Source: JARRQJ01 sp963810615 (GTDB taxonomy: Bacteria > Pseudomonadota > Gammaproteobacteria > DRLM01). From it: 64,000 bases of DNA. Both the position numbers and the translations under genes were made by a program. Below, piece after piece: positions 34,153-42,415 of the stretch; position 1 is the stretch's first letter; each line of letters starts with the position of its first letter. The stretch spans positions 930,001 to 994,000 of the forward strand of contig CAWEOA010000008.1 in the NCBI GenBank assembly GCA_963810615.1. The letters are read 5' to 3'. The notes under the pieces were generated by a model that had not been told where the DNA came from, made no database searches, and saw only the letters and a program-made list of their open reading frames with translations.

Positions 34153-34392
34153 GTGTCTAACGAATCCCCGCGTGCCCGCGGTTCAGGATAGTGGATTAAT
34201 TGATGCTGGTGCTAGGCAGCCGCAATGAACAGGGTAGATGGCGAAGGGAAGGTCAGGCGCAACAGCACGGCGCAATATGATTCTTGCGACGGCACGAAAA
34301 AACGATCCACACGAAACAGGCGCGAATCGACACAGCACATACCCGGCCCGCAGCCCGCGGCGGCTTAGCCGCCATCACGCAGGCCGTCAATA

Positions 34393-34422
34393 ACAAGAAC
34401 CCCGCTTGCGCAGGGTTCTTGT
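34393..34422 (-). terminator. intrinsic terminator of the cold-shock gene
   Basis: ACAAGAACCC (34393-34402) and GGGTTCTTGT (34413-34422) form a perfect 10-bp stem, followed on the minus strand by TATTG. It lies 22 nt after the stop. The 34153-34392 part of this gap contains nothing else. Confidence 0.75.
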
Positions 34423-34444
34423 GTTGATTATGCGATGGTGTGGT

Positions 34445-34648
34445 TTACTGAACTACCACATTGGCCGCTTGCAATCCCTTCGGCCCTTTTTCCACATCAA
34501 AAGTCACCTTCTGACCTTCGGCCAGAGTCTTGAAGCCGTCGCCGGAAATAGCACGGAAGTGAACGAACACATCGTCACCGCCGTTGTCTTGCGCGATGAA
34601 GCCGAAACCCTTAGATTCATTGAACCACTTAACAGTACCTGTAGCCAT
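34445..34648 (-). CDS. cold-shock protein, CspA family
   Basis: 67 residues, one OB-fold cold-shock domain that binds single-stranded RNA and DNA. RNP1 (KGFGFI) and RNP2 (DVFVHF) are intact. GAGG lies 8 nt upstream of the ATG. The promoter candidate lies about 140 nt upstream, so the mRNA would have a long leader as in cspA. Single-gene unit with its own terminator. Whether it is cold-induced or constitutive (CspC/E-like) cannot be read with certainty. Confidence 0.95.
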   Translation of the reverse strand: MATGTVKWFNESKGFGFIAQDNGGDDVFVHFRAISGDGFKTLAEGQKVTFDVEKGPKGLQAANVVVQ

Positions 34649-34796
34649 TACTTTTACCTCAAACTAAAATTAACAATATGTAGACTGCATGTGGTGAATC
34701 GGGAGTTTTCGCGGAAAACTTCTGAAGGATAACAGCTTAAACCACCTACACTTTACACTGCAGCGAGCCCGATTCTACTCGATTTTTTTGAGAAAC

Positions 34797-34825
34797 ACTA
34801 TACAGGGCCATTTGATCGATTCTAA
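34797..34825 (-). promoter_or_regulatory. candidate promoter and long leader of the cold-shock gene
   Basis: On the minus strand TTAGAA, 17 bp, TATAGT. A start near 34790 would give a leader of about 142 nt, similar in length to the thermosensing cspA leader of Escherichia coli. The leader contains the T-rich run CAAAAAAATCG and a G-rich part. The remaining part of 34649-35094 (446 bp) shows only TATAAT at 35043-35048, a possible -10 for the next gene without a convincing -35. Confidence 0.45.
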
Positions 34826-35094
34826 ATCGAGAACCGGCCCTCATTTTCGAGTGATACGGGCGGATTTATACCCTTGTTTATTGCTGGGGCAATCTCACCC
34901 CGCGCACCATCGGCGGTCGGCCTGATTTCAGCAGGACATTGGGTAGCGTTGCACGCTGTTGAGCATGGCGCATGCAGCAGCGACGGCTGCCGGGCTTTGC
35001 GGCTAAAGTCAGGATTTATAATCCAAAGATGCGGATGTCGGCTATAATGGCCGGCGATGTCGCAAGGCTATGAAACGATTACGGTGCGAACGGG

Positions 35095-36357
35095 ATGACG
35101 GATAGACAGACAGATGAGGCAATGAATTTCTCCTTGGCCTATTACGGCAGTGACCGCCATACTGGATCCATCAGCGTGATCCGAAGTGCGGCGGGAAAGA
35201 TCACGGTAGCGGGCTTGCCGCTCGCAGCCGAGAGCGGGGCCGATGCCGCCCGCAAACCGATTTTGATCGGCGTGGCCGAGGACCACCGGATTGTGCTCCT
35301 GGATCCACTCAGCAAAGAGATTCGGCTCGCGGACGCCTTTCCCGCCGATACCTTTCCCGCCCATCTCTACAGCGATCCGCGCTCCAGCCGTGACTGGTTC
35401 ATGAACGACGGCGATAAGGCAACGGGAAACGACACCCTCAATTGCGGCGACAGTGGTTCTTCGGTCACCGTAGTGGAGCACAGCGGCAGTTCGCGTGCTA
35501 AATGGCTCAAGACCATCTGCGTGGGCCGCGGCCATCATCAGGCCGCCTTCACCTATCCCACGCCGAGCGCGCCGCAGGTTCCGGAGCGTGCTTTCATCAG
35601 TAATCTGCAGGACGGCACCCTCTCGGTGATCGGCAATGATCCGAGCGATACGGGGACTTATCTGCAAGTACTGGAGACCATCAATCTGTGCGAGCCCGAC
35701 AAGGAAGAGGGCGGAACGGCTACAGCCGTCCCGAACAAGGCTTTCCCCCACGGCCTGGCCTTTTCCGCGCATAGCGGGAAGTTGTATAACCTCAATAACG
35801 GTTACGGGACGGTCGCGATCATCGATCCCCTCAGCGCAGAAATCGAAGAACGCATCCCCTTCAAGGGCCACAGCAACCTGTTCGCTTCGCCCGACGGCCG
35901 CTACCTCATCGGCCGCGGCGCGGATCGTAAATCGGATCCGGAACATGTGATCGGCAAGCTGAGCGTGTTCGACGTGTCCGCCAAGCAGGTGGTCGCCAGC
36001 CTCGATCTACCCGATATCTACATCAGCAAGTATTACTACAATCCGGAGGGCAGCAAGCTGTATCTCACCACGGCCAGTTCCGGCAGTCCGCAACAGCAAG
36101 GCAATCTCAAGACCGACGTCGTGTTGATCTTCGATATGCGCGCCCTGCCGCAGCTGGAATTGATCAAAGAGCTCAGACTCGGCCCATCAGGAGCCCTGGC
36201 GTTTCATGCGGTCGGAGGGCGCACGCAACGGATATTCTCGTCACACTCCGCCGCGGGGACCGTGGTGATTATGGACGGGGAGAGCGATACGCCGCTGGAC
36301 TCGGTGAGTGTGGGAACGGGGCAGCCCCATTCGCGGATCTGGATGTTGTCTCAGTGA
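35095..36357 (+). CDS. cytoplasmic YncE-like beta-propeller protein (paralogue of 53428-54726)
   Basis: 420 residues with no signal peptide, so probably cytoplasmic. Repeated blades each with a short DGxLSVI or VAIIDPLS strand pattern predict a seven-bladed propeller. Distinctive blocks are NDGDKATGNDTLNCGDSGSS, CVGRGHHQA, AFPHGLAFS, NNGYGTVAIIDPL and GADRKSDPEHVIG. The same blocks, in the same order, appear in the gene at 53428-54726, marking a family with two members here. The invariant Cys and His-His suggest a metal or redox site; this is inference. Single gene; function unknown. Confidence 0.85.
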   Translation: MTDRQTDEAMNFSLAYYGSDRHTGSISVIRSAAGKITVAGLPLAAESGADAARKPILIGVAEDHRIVLLDPLSKEIRLADAFPADTFPAHLYSDPRSSRDWFMNDGDKATGNDTLNCGDSGSSVTVVEHSGSSRAKWLKTICVGRGHHQAAFTYPTPSAPQVPERAFISNLQDGTLSVIGNDPSDTGTYLQVLETINLCEPDKEEGGTATAVPNKAFPHGLAFSAHSGKLYNLNNGYGTVAIIDPLSAEIEERIPFKGHSNLFASPDGRYLIGRGADRKSDPEHVIGKLSVFDVSAKQVVASLDLPDIYISKYYYNPEGSKLYLTTASSGSPQQQGNLKTDVVLIFDMRALPQLELIKELRLGPSGALAFHAVGGRTQRIFSSHSAAGTVVIMDGESDTPLDSVSVGTGQPHSRIWMLSQ

Positions 36358-36367
36358 GGGAAATGCA

Positions 36368-36390
36368 GACCGCCGACGCTGCCGGCGGTC
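36368..36390. terminator. hairpin between convergent genes
   Basis: GACCGCC (36368-36374) and GGCGGTC (36384-36390) pair perfectly around CGGCGTCG-like spacer bases, 11 nt after the beta-propeller stop and 20 nt after the stop of the OB-fold gene on the other strand. No T run. Confidence 0.4.
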
Positions 36391-36409
36391 ATGCAGGGAT
36401 GATTGCCGT

Positions 36410-36796
36410 TCAGTGTCCGACCTTGGAGACCGAGGCCTGTTCCAGCAGGATCGGATAGGTATATCCGGCGCCGAAATCCTTGTCGACGGTGATGGTGCCG
36501 CTCACCACCACTTCATCGCCCACTTCGGCGGTGTCCTGGCTGGTAATGGTCAGGTCGTTGCTGCCTTCCTTGCCGGTGCCGTCCCGCAGGTGCAGGAAAT
36601 TCCGGTTCATGATGGCATTATTGACCTTGACGATCTTGCCGCGTAGTTGCACATGATGGCCGCTGAGACTGGCCTTTTCCTGGTACAGCGCTTCGACGGT
36701 CTTTTGTTCCGCTTGATCCGCCGCCACCGCCAGGGATGAACCCAGGCACGCCATGGCGCTTACCGCTCCTACTATTGCTATAACTGCACGTCGCAT
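36410..36796 (-). CDS. secreted OB-fold nucleotide-binding-like protein
   Basis: 128 residues from ATG 36796 (GGGAGAG 5 nt upstream). A signal peptide of about 25 residues (MRRAVIAIVGAVSAMACLGS) is followed by a compact beta-barrel: HHVQLRGKIVKVNNAIMNRN, FLHLRDGTGKEGSNDLTIT, VGDEVVVSGTITVDKDFG. This is the pattern of small periplasmic OB-fold proteins usually annotated as NrfJ-like or nucleotide-binding; actual ligand unknown. Single gene. Confidence 0.8.
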   Translation of the reverse strand: MRRAVIAIVGAVSAMACLGSSLAVAADQAEQKTVEALYQEKASLSGHHVQLRGKIVKVNNAIMNRNFLHLRDGTGKEGSNDLTITSQDTAEVGDEVVVSGTITVDKDFGAGYTYPILLEQASVSKVGH

Positions 36797-36876
36797 GAGA
36801 CTCTCCCTATAAAAGGGCATTTTTAACATGTTTGCCGATATAAAGACAGAGGCTGGCAGGGTAAGCTAGGCTTTGC

Positions 36877-36992
36877 TAAGGAAGCGCTGATCGAGCGAAG
36901 GGACTTGTGCCCTGCGGGTATTTTTGCTCTGCGAGAAGAAATATTGCTATCTCGCTGCGCTCGAAATGACAAATTTATCAGAGCGTTCCTAA
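36877..36992. repeat. palindromic element, family 1 (TTTCGAGC type), degenerate copy
   Basis: Ends are inverted: TAAGGAAGCGCTGAT (36877-36891) and ATCAGAGCGTTCCTAA (36977-36992). The right arm CTCGCTGCGCTCGAAATGAC is well kept, while the left arm is eroded and interrupted by the cassette TTGTGCCCTGCGGGTA at 36905-36920. The rest of the 36797-37158 gap holds no gene. Confidence 0.7.
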
Positions 36993-37158
36993 TTTAAAAT
37001 TATGGGCGGCCGATGTATGTTGCGCGCTTGGCGCCGATACGGTGGGCGGCTGTGCATTAGATGTGCCGGCGACGTTCGCAATGACGTAGTACAGACTACG
37101 GTGTTGGAACGACTCGTTGAGCAGTGTTTCCTCAAACGAATTATAAGCGATACAAGAC

Positions 37159-38772
37159 ATGGAAGCGGTCTGGATATCTTTCGCCTTTGTCCTCGGTTTC
37201 CTGATGCGTCCCCTGGGATTGCCGCCCTTGGTCGGTTATCTGCTGGCAGGCTTCGCGCTCAGCGCCTTCGGTTTCGCGGGAGGCGAGATGTTGGCCCGCT
37301 TGGCCCACGCCGGGGTATTGTTGCTGTTGTTCAGCGTCGGCTTGAAATTGCGCTGGAAGAGCTTGGTGCGTCCCGAAGTATGGGGGGGCACATTGTTGCA
37401 CATGGTGTTGATCGCCCTGCTCATCGGACCGGTGCTGCATTGGACCTTGGGGCTGGGCGTGGAAACGGCGGCGCTGATTACCCTGGCGGTGTCGTTTTCC
37501 AGCACCGTGGTGGCCGCCAAGGTGCTGGAAGAGAAAAAGGAACTGCGCGCCTTTCACGGGCGGGTGGCCATAGGGATACTGGTGGTGCAGGACATCGTGG
37601 CGGTCGCCGTACTCGCCGGCGCCGGCGGGCATGTTCCTTCGCCGTGGGCCCTGGCGGTACTGGCCCTGCCCTTGTTGCGCAAACCCTTCCTGGTAATCCT
37701 CGAATGGTGCGGGCACGGCGAGATGTTGCTGCTATACGGTCTGGTGTTGGCCTTAGCGGTGGGCGGCGCGGGATTCGAGTCCGTGGGGCTCAGTCCGGAA
37801 ATGGGTGCGCTGGTGATGGGTGCCGTGATCGCCACCCATCGCCGTTCCACGGAAATGGGCAATGTCCTGTGGGGCCTGAAGGAGGTCTTTCTCATCGGGT
37901 TTTTCCTCCAGATCGGCATGTACGGCGTGCCGTCCCTGGATACCTTGGGTTGGGCGATACTGCTGGCCTTGTTGTTACCGGTGAAGGCGGTGTTGTTTTT
38001 CTTCGTGTCGGTATTGTTCCGCTTGCGCGCGCGCACTGCGTTTCTGGCGGCGCTCAGTCTCGCCACCTACAGTGAATTCGGTCTCATCGTTGCGAATCTC
38101 GCGGTTAAGAACGGTTTGCTCGATTCCGACTGGTTGGTGATGCTGGCGGTGGCGGTCGCCCTGTCTTTCGCCATAGCGGCCCCGCTCAATCGCTATGCGC
38201 ATGGTTTGTATCGCGTACTGGAACGCCGCTTAGTGCCTTTCGAATCGCCGCGGCGCCACCCGGATGACAAGCCGCTGCATGTGGGATATGCCAACGTCTT
38301 GATCATCGGTATGGGCCGTGTCGGGGCGGGCGCCTATCGCTTCTTTACCCAACGCAAACAGCGGGTGGTGGGCCTGGATTCGGATCCGGGTAAGGTCGAG
38401 GAGCATAAACGCAAGGGACGGCGAGTACTGTATGCCGACGCCGAAGACCCCGGCCTGTGGCAAAACATCGATCTGAGCGGGGTGCGTGCCATCATGCTGG
38501 CCATTCCGGATCGCGAGGCCAACACCATTGCGGCACGGCAATTGCGCCTTGCAGGTTATAAAGACCTAATCTGCGCCACGGCGCTGTTCCCCGAAGAAGT
38601 AAAGGCGATTATCGATGCCGGCGCCGACGTGGCCTATTACTATTACGATGAAGTGGGTGTCGGTTTCGCGGAGAATATTTGGGAACGAATGAAGGCGACG
38701 GCGCCGCAGGACATCGCCGAAGGGGAGGAGGTATTGGTGTCCGCTGCCGGAGCTGGGGAACAGCCGGAATAA
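37159..38772 (+). CDS. CPA2 cation:proton antiporter with RCK domain
   Basis: 537 residues. Twelve or so membrane helices form the exchanger domain (LLLLFSVGLKLRWKSL; VVQDIVAVAVLAG with the conserved Asp), followed by a TrkA-N/RCK NAD-binding domain with GMGRVGAG beginning at residue 384 and an Asp after the second strand (VVGLDSDP). It is shorter than the KefC-like protein at 15458 and only distantly related to it, lacking a long tail. It lacks a good ribosome-binding site. Ion specificity (K+ or Na+ against H+) is not decided by the sequence. Confidence 0.9.
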   Translation: MEAVWISFAFVLGFLMRPLGLPPLVGYLLAGFALSAFGFAGGEMLARLAHAGVLLLLFSVGLKLRWKSLVRPEVWGGTLLHMVLIALLIGPVLHWTLGLGVETAALITLAVSFSSTVVAAKVLEEKKELRAFHGRVAIGILVVQDIVAVAVLAGAGGHVPSPWALAVLALPLLRKPFLVILEWCGHGEMLLLYGLVLALAVGGAGFESVGLSPEMGALVMGAVIATHRRSTEMGNVLWGLKEVFLIGFFLQIGMYGVPSLDTLGWAILLALLLPVKAVLFFFVSVLFRLRARTAFLAALSLATYSEFGLIVANLAVKNGLLDSDWLVMLAVAVALSFAIAAPLNRYAHGLYRVLERRLVPFESPRRHPDDKPLHVGYANVLIIGMGRVGAGAYRFFTQRKQRVVGLDSDPGKVEEHKRKGRRVLYADAEDPGLWQNIDLSGVRAIMLAIPDREANTIAARQLRLAGYKDLICATALFPEEVKAIIDAGADVAYYYYDEVGVGFAENIWERMKATAPQDIAEGEEVLVSAAGAGEQPE

Positions 38773-38778
38773 TCGATC

Positions 38779-38800
38779 CGGCGGCGTCTGTGCGCCGCCG
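38779..38800. terminator. hairpin after the antiporter gene
   Basis: CGGCGGCG (38779-38786) and CGCCGCCG (38793-38800) make an 8-bp stem with a 6-nt loop, 7 nt after the antiporter stop and 5 nt after the end of the methyltransferase pseudogene on the opposite strand. No T run. Confidence 0.45.
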
Positions 38801-38804
38801 CTGA

Positions 38805-39431
38805 TCATTTGCGGCGCGCCGCGGCGCCGGCATGGTGCCGGCGATGGTATTCCGCGGCGATGACGCCGCAGGCCACCGAGATATTAAGACTTTCGACCTC
38901 ACCGCTGCCGGGGATGTGCAGCAGCTTATCGGCGCTTTGTATAAGGCCGGGTTGATACCCTCGCTCTCGTTACCGAGAATCAGCACGCAGCGCTCACGAA
39001 ACGCGTGCAGATAATGAGAAGTGCCCTCACCTGCGGCAGTGACCAGAAATTCAAAACCGCTTTGCCGCCGCCCCAATTGCTGCAGCGGCTGATGCAGATG
39101 GACCAGCATTACGTGTTCGGTCCCGCCCTCCGCAACGCGAATCCCGAAATGGGCACAGCTGTGCAGGATCGCGCCGAGGTTGTAGGGTTTTTCCACGCCG
39201 CCCAAATACACGGCAGCCGTAGCGCGCTGTCGTTTCAGAGCAGCGGCAGCCATTCCTCGCAGCTCAGGCGAGGATGTTCCTTGGCTAGCACACAGATCCC
39301 TAGATGCGAATGATATCTTGCGGGCGCCGCCGCCACAGGGCGAGGCAAGCGGCACTGCCGTATTATTTGAGTTCCTTACGTGGCGCGGCGGAGCCGGCGC
39401 TGTTCGGGATGCCGCGTTTCCGAGGGGACAT
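38805..39431 (-). pseudogene. broken SpoU/TrmH-family RNA methyltransferase (YfiF-like)
   Basis: The original start is at ATG 39431 (GGAGAA 8 nt upstream). It reads a basic N-terminus, then TAA at 39365-39363, then on in frame (YGSAACLALWRRRPQDIIRI) to a TAG at 39302-39300. There the text jumps to GICVLAKEHPRLSCEEW in another frame; by comparison with YfiF about 40 residues are missing. A frame change near 39240 leads into KPYNLGAILHSCAHFGIRV and VLILGNESEGINP. A one-base loss in CCCGGCC near 38948 shifts again into LLHIPGSGEVESLNISVACG, the SAM-binding knot, which ends at 38805. At least four separate lesions rule out a single sequencing error. Confidence 0.85.
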
Positions 39432-39591
39432 GGGAAGGTTCTCCGGCCTTAAATCGGCGTATCATGGATACTAGGGTCGATTCATGGCAAGTGAATGCGG
39501 CCCAAGGGTATACCTCGGGTGGATCGGCATGCTATCTCCGCCCGGGTTTAAGTCAGTGAAGTTAGCTGTGGGAAACATGTAAGGAGGAGCC

Positions 39592-39855
39592 ATGACGGAG
39601 TCGTTGCATGATATAGAAGCCTTGATAGAAGGGCTGAAGCAGCAGCGTGACGCCATCAAGGTGCAATTGCATCTGGGTAAGGCGGAAGCGCTGCAGGAAT
39701 GGGACGAGCTGGAGAAAAAATTGGAACACCTGCGCGCCAAGGCCAAGGTAGTGGGAACGGAGACACAAGCGGCATCGCGGGATGTGTTCGAAGCGGTAAA
39801 GCTGCTGGCGGAGGAGATCGGGCGGGGTTACGAACGCATCCGCAAGCGGTTGTGA
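39592..39855 (+). CDS. small coiled-coil protein
   Basis: 87 residues, almost entirely alpha-helical with heptads (LHDIEALIEGLKQQRDAIKV; EWDELEKKLEHLRAKAK) and charged. AAGGAGG lies 6 nt before the ATG, so translation should be strong. No signal. Such short helical proteins exist in many gammaproteobacteria without assigned function. A GGCCGGCC hairpin lies 22 bp after the stop. Confidence 0.78.
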   Translation: MTESLHDIEALIEGLKQQRDAIKVQLHLGKAEALQEWDELEKKLEHLRAKAKVVGTETQAASRDVFEAVKLLAEEIGRGYERIRKRL

Positions 39856-39876
39856 TCTCCCTGTCCCAAAGTCGAA

Positions 39877-39914
39877 GGCCGGCCTATCAACCACAATGGG
39901 TTTAGTGGCCGGCC
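39877..39914. terminator. hairpin between convergent genes
   Basis: Two copies of GGCCGGCC (39877-39884 and 39907-39914) can pair across a 22-nt loop. It is located between the coiled-coil gene and the convergent secreted protein. No T run, so low confidence as a terminator. Confidence 0.35.
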
Positions 39915-39943
39915 CTCGTGATGGGATTATGTCTGCCGGATTC

Positions 39944-40318
39944 CTATTTCAGCTTTTCCAATACCGCCTTGTCGTCGGCGCTGGCCTTGTGCTCCATGTG
40001 AGCGAGGATGTCCGCCATCTTGCGGTCGGCGGCGGGGGCCATGTCGTTGTTGGCGATGTCCATGAGCTTGGCCTTATCGCCGTCAGTGACAGTGTGATGC
40101 ATATGCATCAATGCGGTGGCGATGGTGCGTTCGTCCTGGGATGATGCGCTGTCGTCGATGATCTTTTGTAGGGTGGCCTTTTCCGAATCGCTGGGATAAT
40201 GATGGAGCTCCATCATAATATTCGCCATTTCCTGGATGGCGGGGCCGGCCATGACGGCGGGGCTGCATACGAGCATCAATCCCAGTAGAAGCGGTGCCAA
40301 CAGGTGTTTACCGTTCAT
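39944..40318 (-). CDS. secreted Met/His-rich helical protein of unknown function
   Basis: 124 residues. The signal peptide MNGKHLLAPLLLGLMLVCSPAVMAG is clear, with cleavage after VMA. The mature part has three similar helical units, each with a Met/His-rich word: MANIMMELHHYPSDSEK, ALMHMHHTVTDGDKAK, ADILAHMEHKASADDKA. The repeat and the clustered Met and His suggest binding of copper or another metal in the periplasm, which is inference. A ribosome-binding site AAGGAGA precedes the start. Family not recognised. Confidence 0.75.
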   Translation of the reverse strand: MNGKHLLAPLLLGLMLVCSPAVMAGPAIQEMANIMMELHHYPSDSEKATLQKIIDDSASSQDERTIATALMHMHHTVTDGDKAKLMDIANNDMAPAADRKMADILAHMEHKASADDKAVLEKLK

Positions 40319-40713
40319 TGCGTGTCTCCTTACGTTGTGGGTATAGGGAAATAACCTGGAAATTTATGCGCCATTACACTCCAGTGGCGGACGGTCACTA
40401 TAGCCAGTCACGTCAAATCTGTCACCTCGCGCCAGGGTCGAATATAGATAATTTTTTTATGGGTAAGAGAGGCTTAGCTTCGAAATCTTGAGCTGTTAGC
40501 CTAAAAAGTGCCGCTATAGTCGGTGCCCGGCACTCCGCGGCCGGTTGCATTTTCCTCTGGTTTTACTTACGCTTCTGCTTGCTGAACGGACGGGGCTGTA
40601 AGAGCAATAAAAGCTTGGAATCCAGTATGTTCCCTGCCCCCGACAGCTTGGGCCTTAATAAAAATAGTGCATAGGTCGTAACACTGCTTGGATCAATTCA
40701 ACAAGGGGAATAT
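40319..40713. other. 395-bp intergenic region, no gene except the leader of the small membrane protein
   Basis: AT-rich with TTTTTTATGGG near 40455 but no ordered reading frame. A weak -35/-10 pair (TTGGGC, 16 bp, CATAGG) could drive the downstream 48-residue protein. Confidence 0.3.
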
Positions 40714-40860
40714 ATGACTACGAAAAAAAAGAGCATTCCGATGGTGTTTGCGTCGATGGTAGCGGGCATCGCCTGCATGCCGGTTGCTGCCGTTGTCAGC
40801 ACCGCCCTAGGTGTGGGCTTGGCGGCAATGTCCGTTTTTTTCATCTACGCCGCAGGTTAA
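40714..40860 (+). CDS. 48-residue membrane protein
   Basis: ATG 40714 is preceded by AAGGGG 7 nt upstream and the frame ends at TAA 40858-40860. The product begins MTTKKKSIPMVFASM and then is hydrophobic to the end (VAGIACMPVAAVVSTALGVG, LAAMSVFFIYAAG), predicting one or two membrane helices with the basic N-terminus inside. A strong intrinsic terminator follows 13 bp after the stop, so ribosome site, frame and terminator agree that it is a real transcription unit. No family recognised. Confidence 0.7.
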   Translation: MTTKKKSIPMVFASMVAGIACMPVAAVVSTALGVGLAAMSVFFIYAAG

Positions 40861-40873
40861 TCACATCTCGCGT

Positions 40874-40917
40874 GCGGCGGGCACCTAGTTTAGAGCTAAG
40901 GTGTGCCGCCGCGTTTT
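40874..40917 (+). terminator. intrinsic terminator of the 48-residue membrane protein gene
   Basis: GCGGCGGGCACCT (40874-40886) pairs with AGGTGTGCCGCCGC (40899-40912), one bulge, followed by GTTTTCC. Strong GC stem with short T run. The remaining sequence to the msrA start (40918-41285) holds TATAATAT near 40928 but nothing else I can support. Confidence 0.75.
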
Positions 40918-41285
40918 CCTTCCGTTTAATATAATATCCGCCCGCCCGGCAAGCGATCGCTGTGTATCGGTGCCGTTTGCGCACAACGAATAAGACGCTG
41001 CGCAGCGGCTGCGGCCCATGGCGTCCCCCTCCACATTATTCCCGACGATCCACAGATAGAGCATAGTAGGGCTTGTTTACCCGGCGGCCCAGGGTCAATT
41101 GTCAAAGCAATCCCAGTGCGACCAGGGTCAGGGTGACATATGGGTTTGATGACTGTGGAATCGTCGTCGTGCGGTCCGATCTGCCGGGTCTCGCTTGGCC
41201 CGGCTGGGAGTCTAGAGTGAGCCCGCTCTGCCTTTCTATGCAGGTGTGTTAAGTGGGGTGGTGAATATCTTTTATGGAGGGTGCC

Positions 41286-41942
41286 ATGTTTGAAAGGTAC
41301 AAAATGACTCGGATGCCGAGTGCGGCGGAGGCCTTGCCGGGGCGCAGTGAAAAAATGCAGGTTCCGTCGCGGCACTTCGTTAACGGTCATCCTCTAGCAC
41401 CGCCGTTCCCGGCGGAAATGGAGATGGCGATGTTCGGCCTGGGTTGCTTTTGGGGGGCGGAGCGTTGCTTTTGGTCAGTGCCGGGCGTCTTTACCACCGC
41501 GGTAGGCTACGCCGGTGGATACACCCCCAACCCCAGCTACCAGGAAGTCTGCAGCGGCATGACCGGACACAATGAAGTGGTGCGAGTGGTTTACGACCCT
41601 GGCGTCTGTCGCTACGAGCGCTTGCTCAAGGTTTTTTGGGAGGCGCATGATCCCACTCAGGGCATGCGTCAGGGCAACGACGTCGGTACCCAGTATCGTT
41701 CCGGGATCTATAGCTATACGGATGCGCAGCAGGCGCTGGCACTCAGTGCCAGGCAGGCCTATCAGCAGTCTCTGGATGCTGCCGGATATGGCACCGTCAC
41801 CACCGAGATCATCGCCGCCCCCGAATTTTACTATGCGGAGGCCTATCACCAGCAGTATCTCGCCAAGAATCCCGATGGCTACTGCGGCTTGGGCGGCACG
41901 GGAGTGACTTGCCCCGGCGGTTTCGCAGTGACCGAAGCGTAG
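41286..41942 (+). CDS. msrA: peptide methionine sulfoxide reductase MsrA
   Basis: Reduces the S-epimer of methionine sulfoxide in proteins. 218 residues from ATG 41286, which has GGAGG 5 nt upstream; the ATG at 41274 overlaps that site. The catalytic motif GCFWGAE has nucleophile Cys54. VGYAGG, EVVRVVYDP, FFEAHDPT-like FWEAHDPTQ and YHQQYL are typical. Recycling cysteines are in the C-terminal YCGLGGTGVTCPGG. An extension of about 45 residues precedes the catalytic motif, longer than usual, as in the Escherichia coli enzyme. Single gene. Confidence 0.95.
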   Translation: MFERYKMTRMPSAAEALPGRSEKMQVPSRHFVNGHPLAPPFPAEMEMAMFGLGCFWGAERCFWSVPGVFTTAVGYAGGYTPNPSYQEVCSGMTGHNEVVRVVYDPGVCRYERLLKVFWEAHDPTQGMRQGNDVGTQYRSGIYSYTDAQQALALSARQAYQQSLDAAGYGTVTTEIIAAPEFYYAEAYHQQYLAKNPDGYCGLGGTGVTCPGGFAVTEA

Positions 41943-41976
41943 GCTACTTCGGACAATGAAGAAAGAAATACGGTGG

Positions 41977-42414
41977 TCAGATCTTGCAGGCGGCGGGGCG
42001 GTATTTGTTGATCACTGTGCCGTGCTTGCATGACCACTCGAATACGTTGCCGGTACCATTGCTCGCTGTTAAGGCGATGGTGTTATTGGCGCCCAAGGCC
42101 GGGATGCTGTAGGTGATGGTGACGGTAGCGCCGGCGGCATTCCCTGTGACGCTGATGTTGTCGACATAATTCGTTTGATAGCTGGCCGGTGGATCCACCG
42201 CGGCGGCTGCATTTGAATTCGGCCACGTCCCGTTGGTTTCGTGATATTCCATCACCATGCCCTTGACCGGTTCTACTTGGCTGAAGCCTTCGCTGATCCT
42301 GGCACGCACCTCATAGTCTAGATACGATGGTACTGCGACCACCGCCAGGATGCTGACGATGCTCAGCGCAATCATGGTTTCAAGCAGAGTAAAGCCGTTT
42401 TGGCGAACATCCAT
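41977..42414 (-). CDS. type IV pilin-like protein
   Basis: 145 residues. The prepilin signal is short: MDVRQNG followed by FTLLETMIALSIVSILAVVAVPSY, with cleavage between Gly7 and Phe8 and the conserved Glu5 of the mature protein. The C-terminus has two cysteines (EWSCKHGT and PAACKI) forming the D-region disulfide loop of PilA-type pilins. It would be assembled by a type IV pilus system, whose genes are not in this window. It follows a HAMP-domain gene by 1 bp, an unusual partner. It may be a major or minor pilin. Confidence 0.88.
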   Translation of the reverse strand: MDVRQNGFTLLETMIALSIVSILAVVAVPSYLDYEVRARISEGFSQVEPVKGMVMEYHETNGTWPNSNAAAAVDPPASYQTNYVDNISVTGNAAGATVTITYSIPALGANNTIALTASNGTGNVFEWSCKHGTVINKYRPAACKI

Positions 42415-42415
42415 G

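Noticed and set aside
40926..41390. 154-codon minus-strand frame opposite msrA
   Set aside because: Pro/His/Arg-rich, no ribosome site, overlaps the real msrA start on the other strand.
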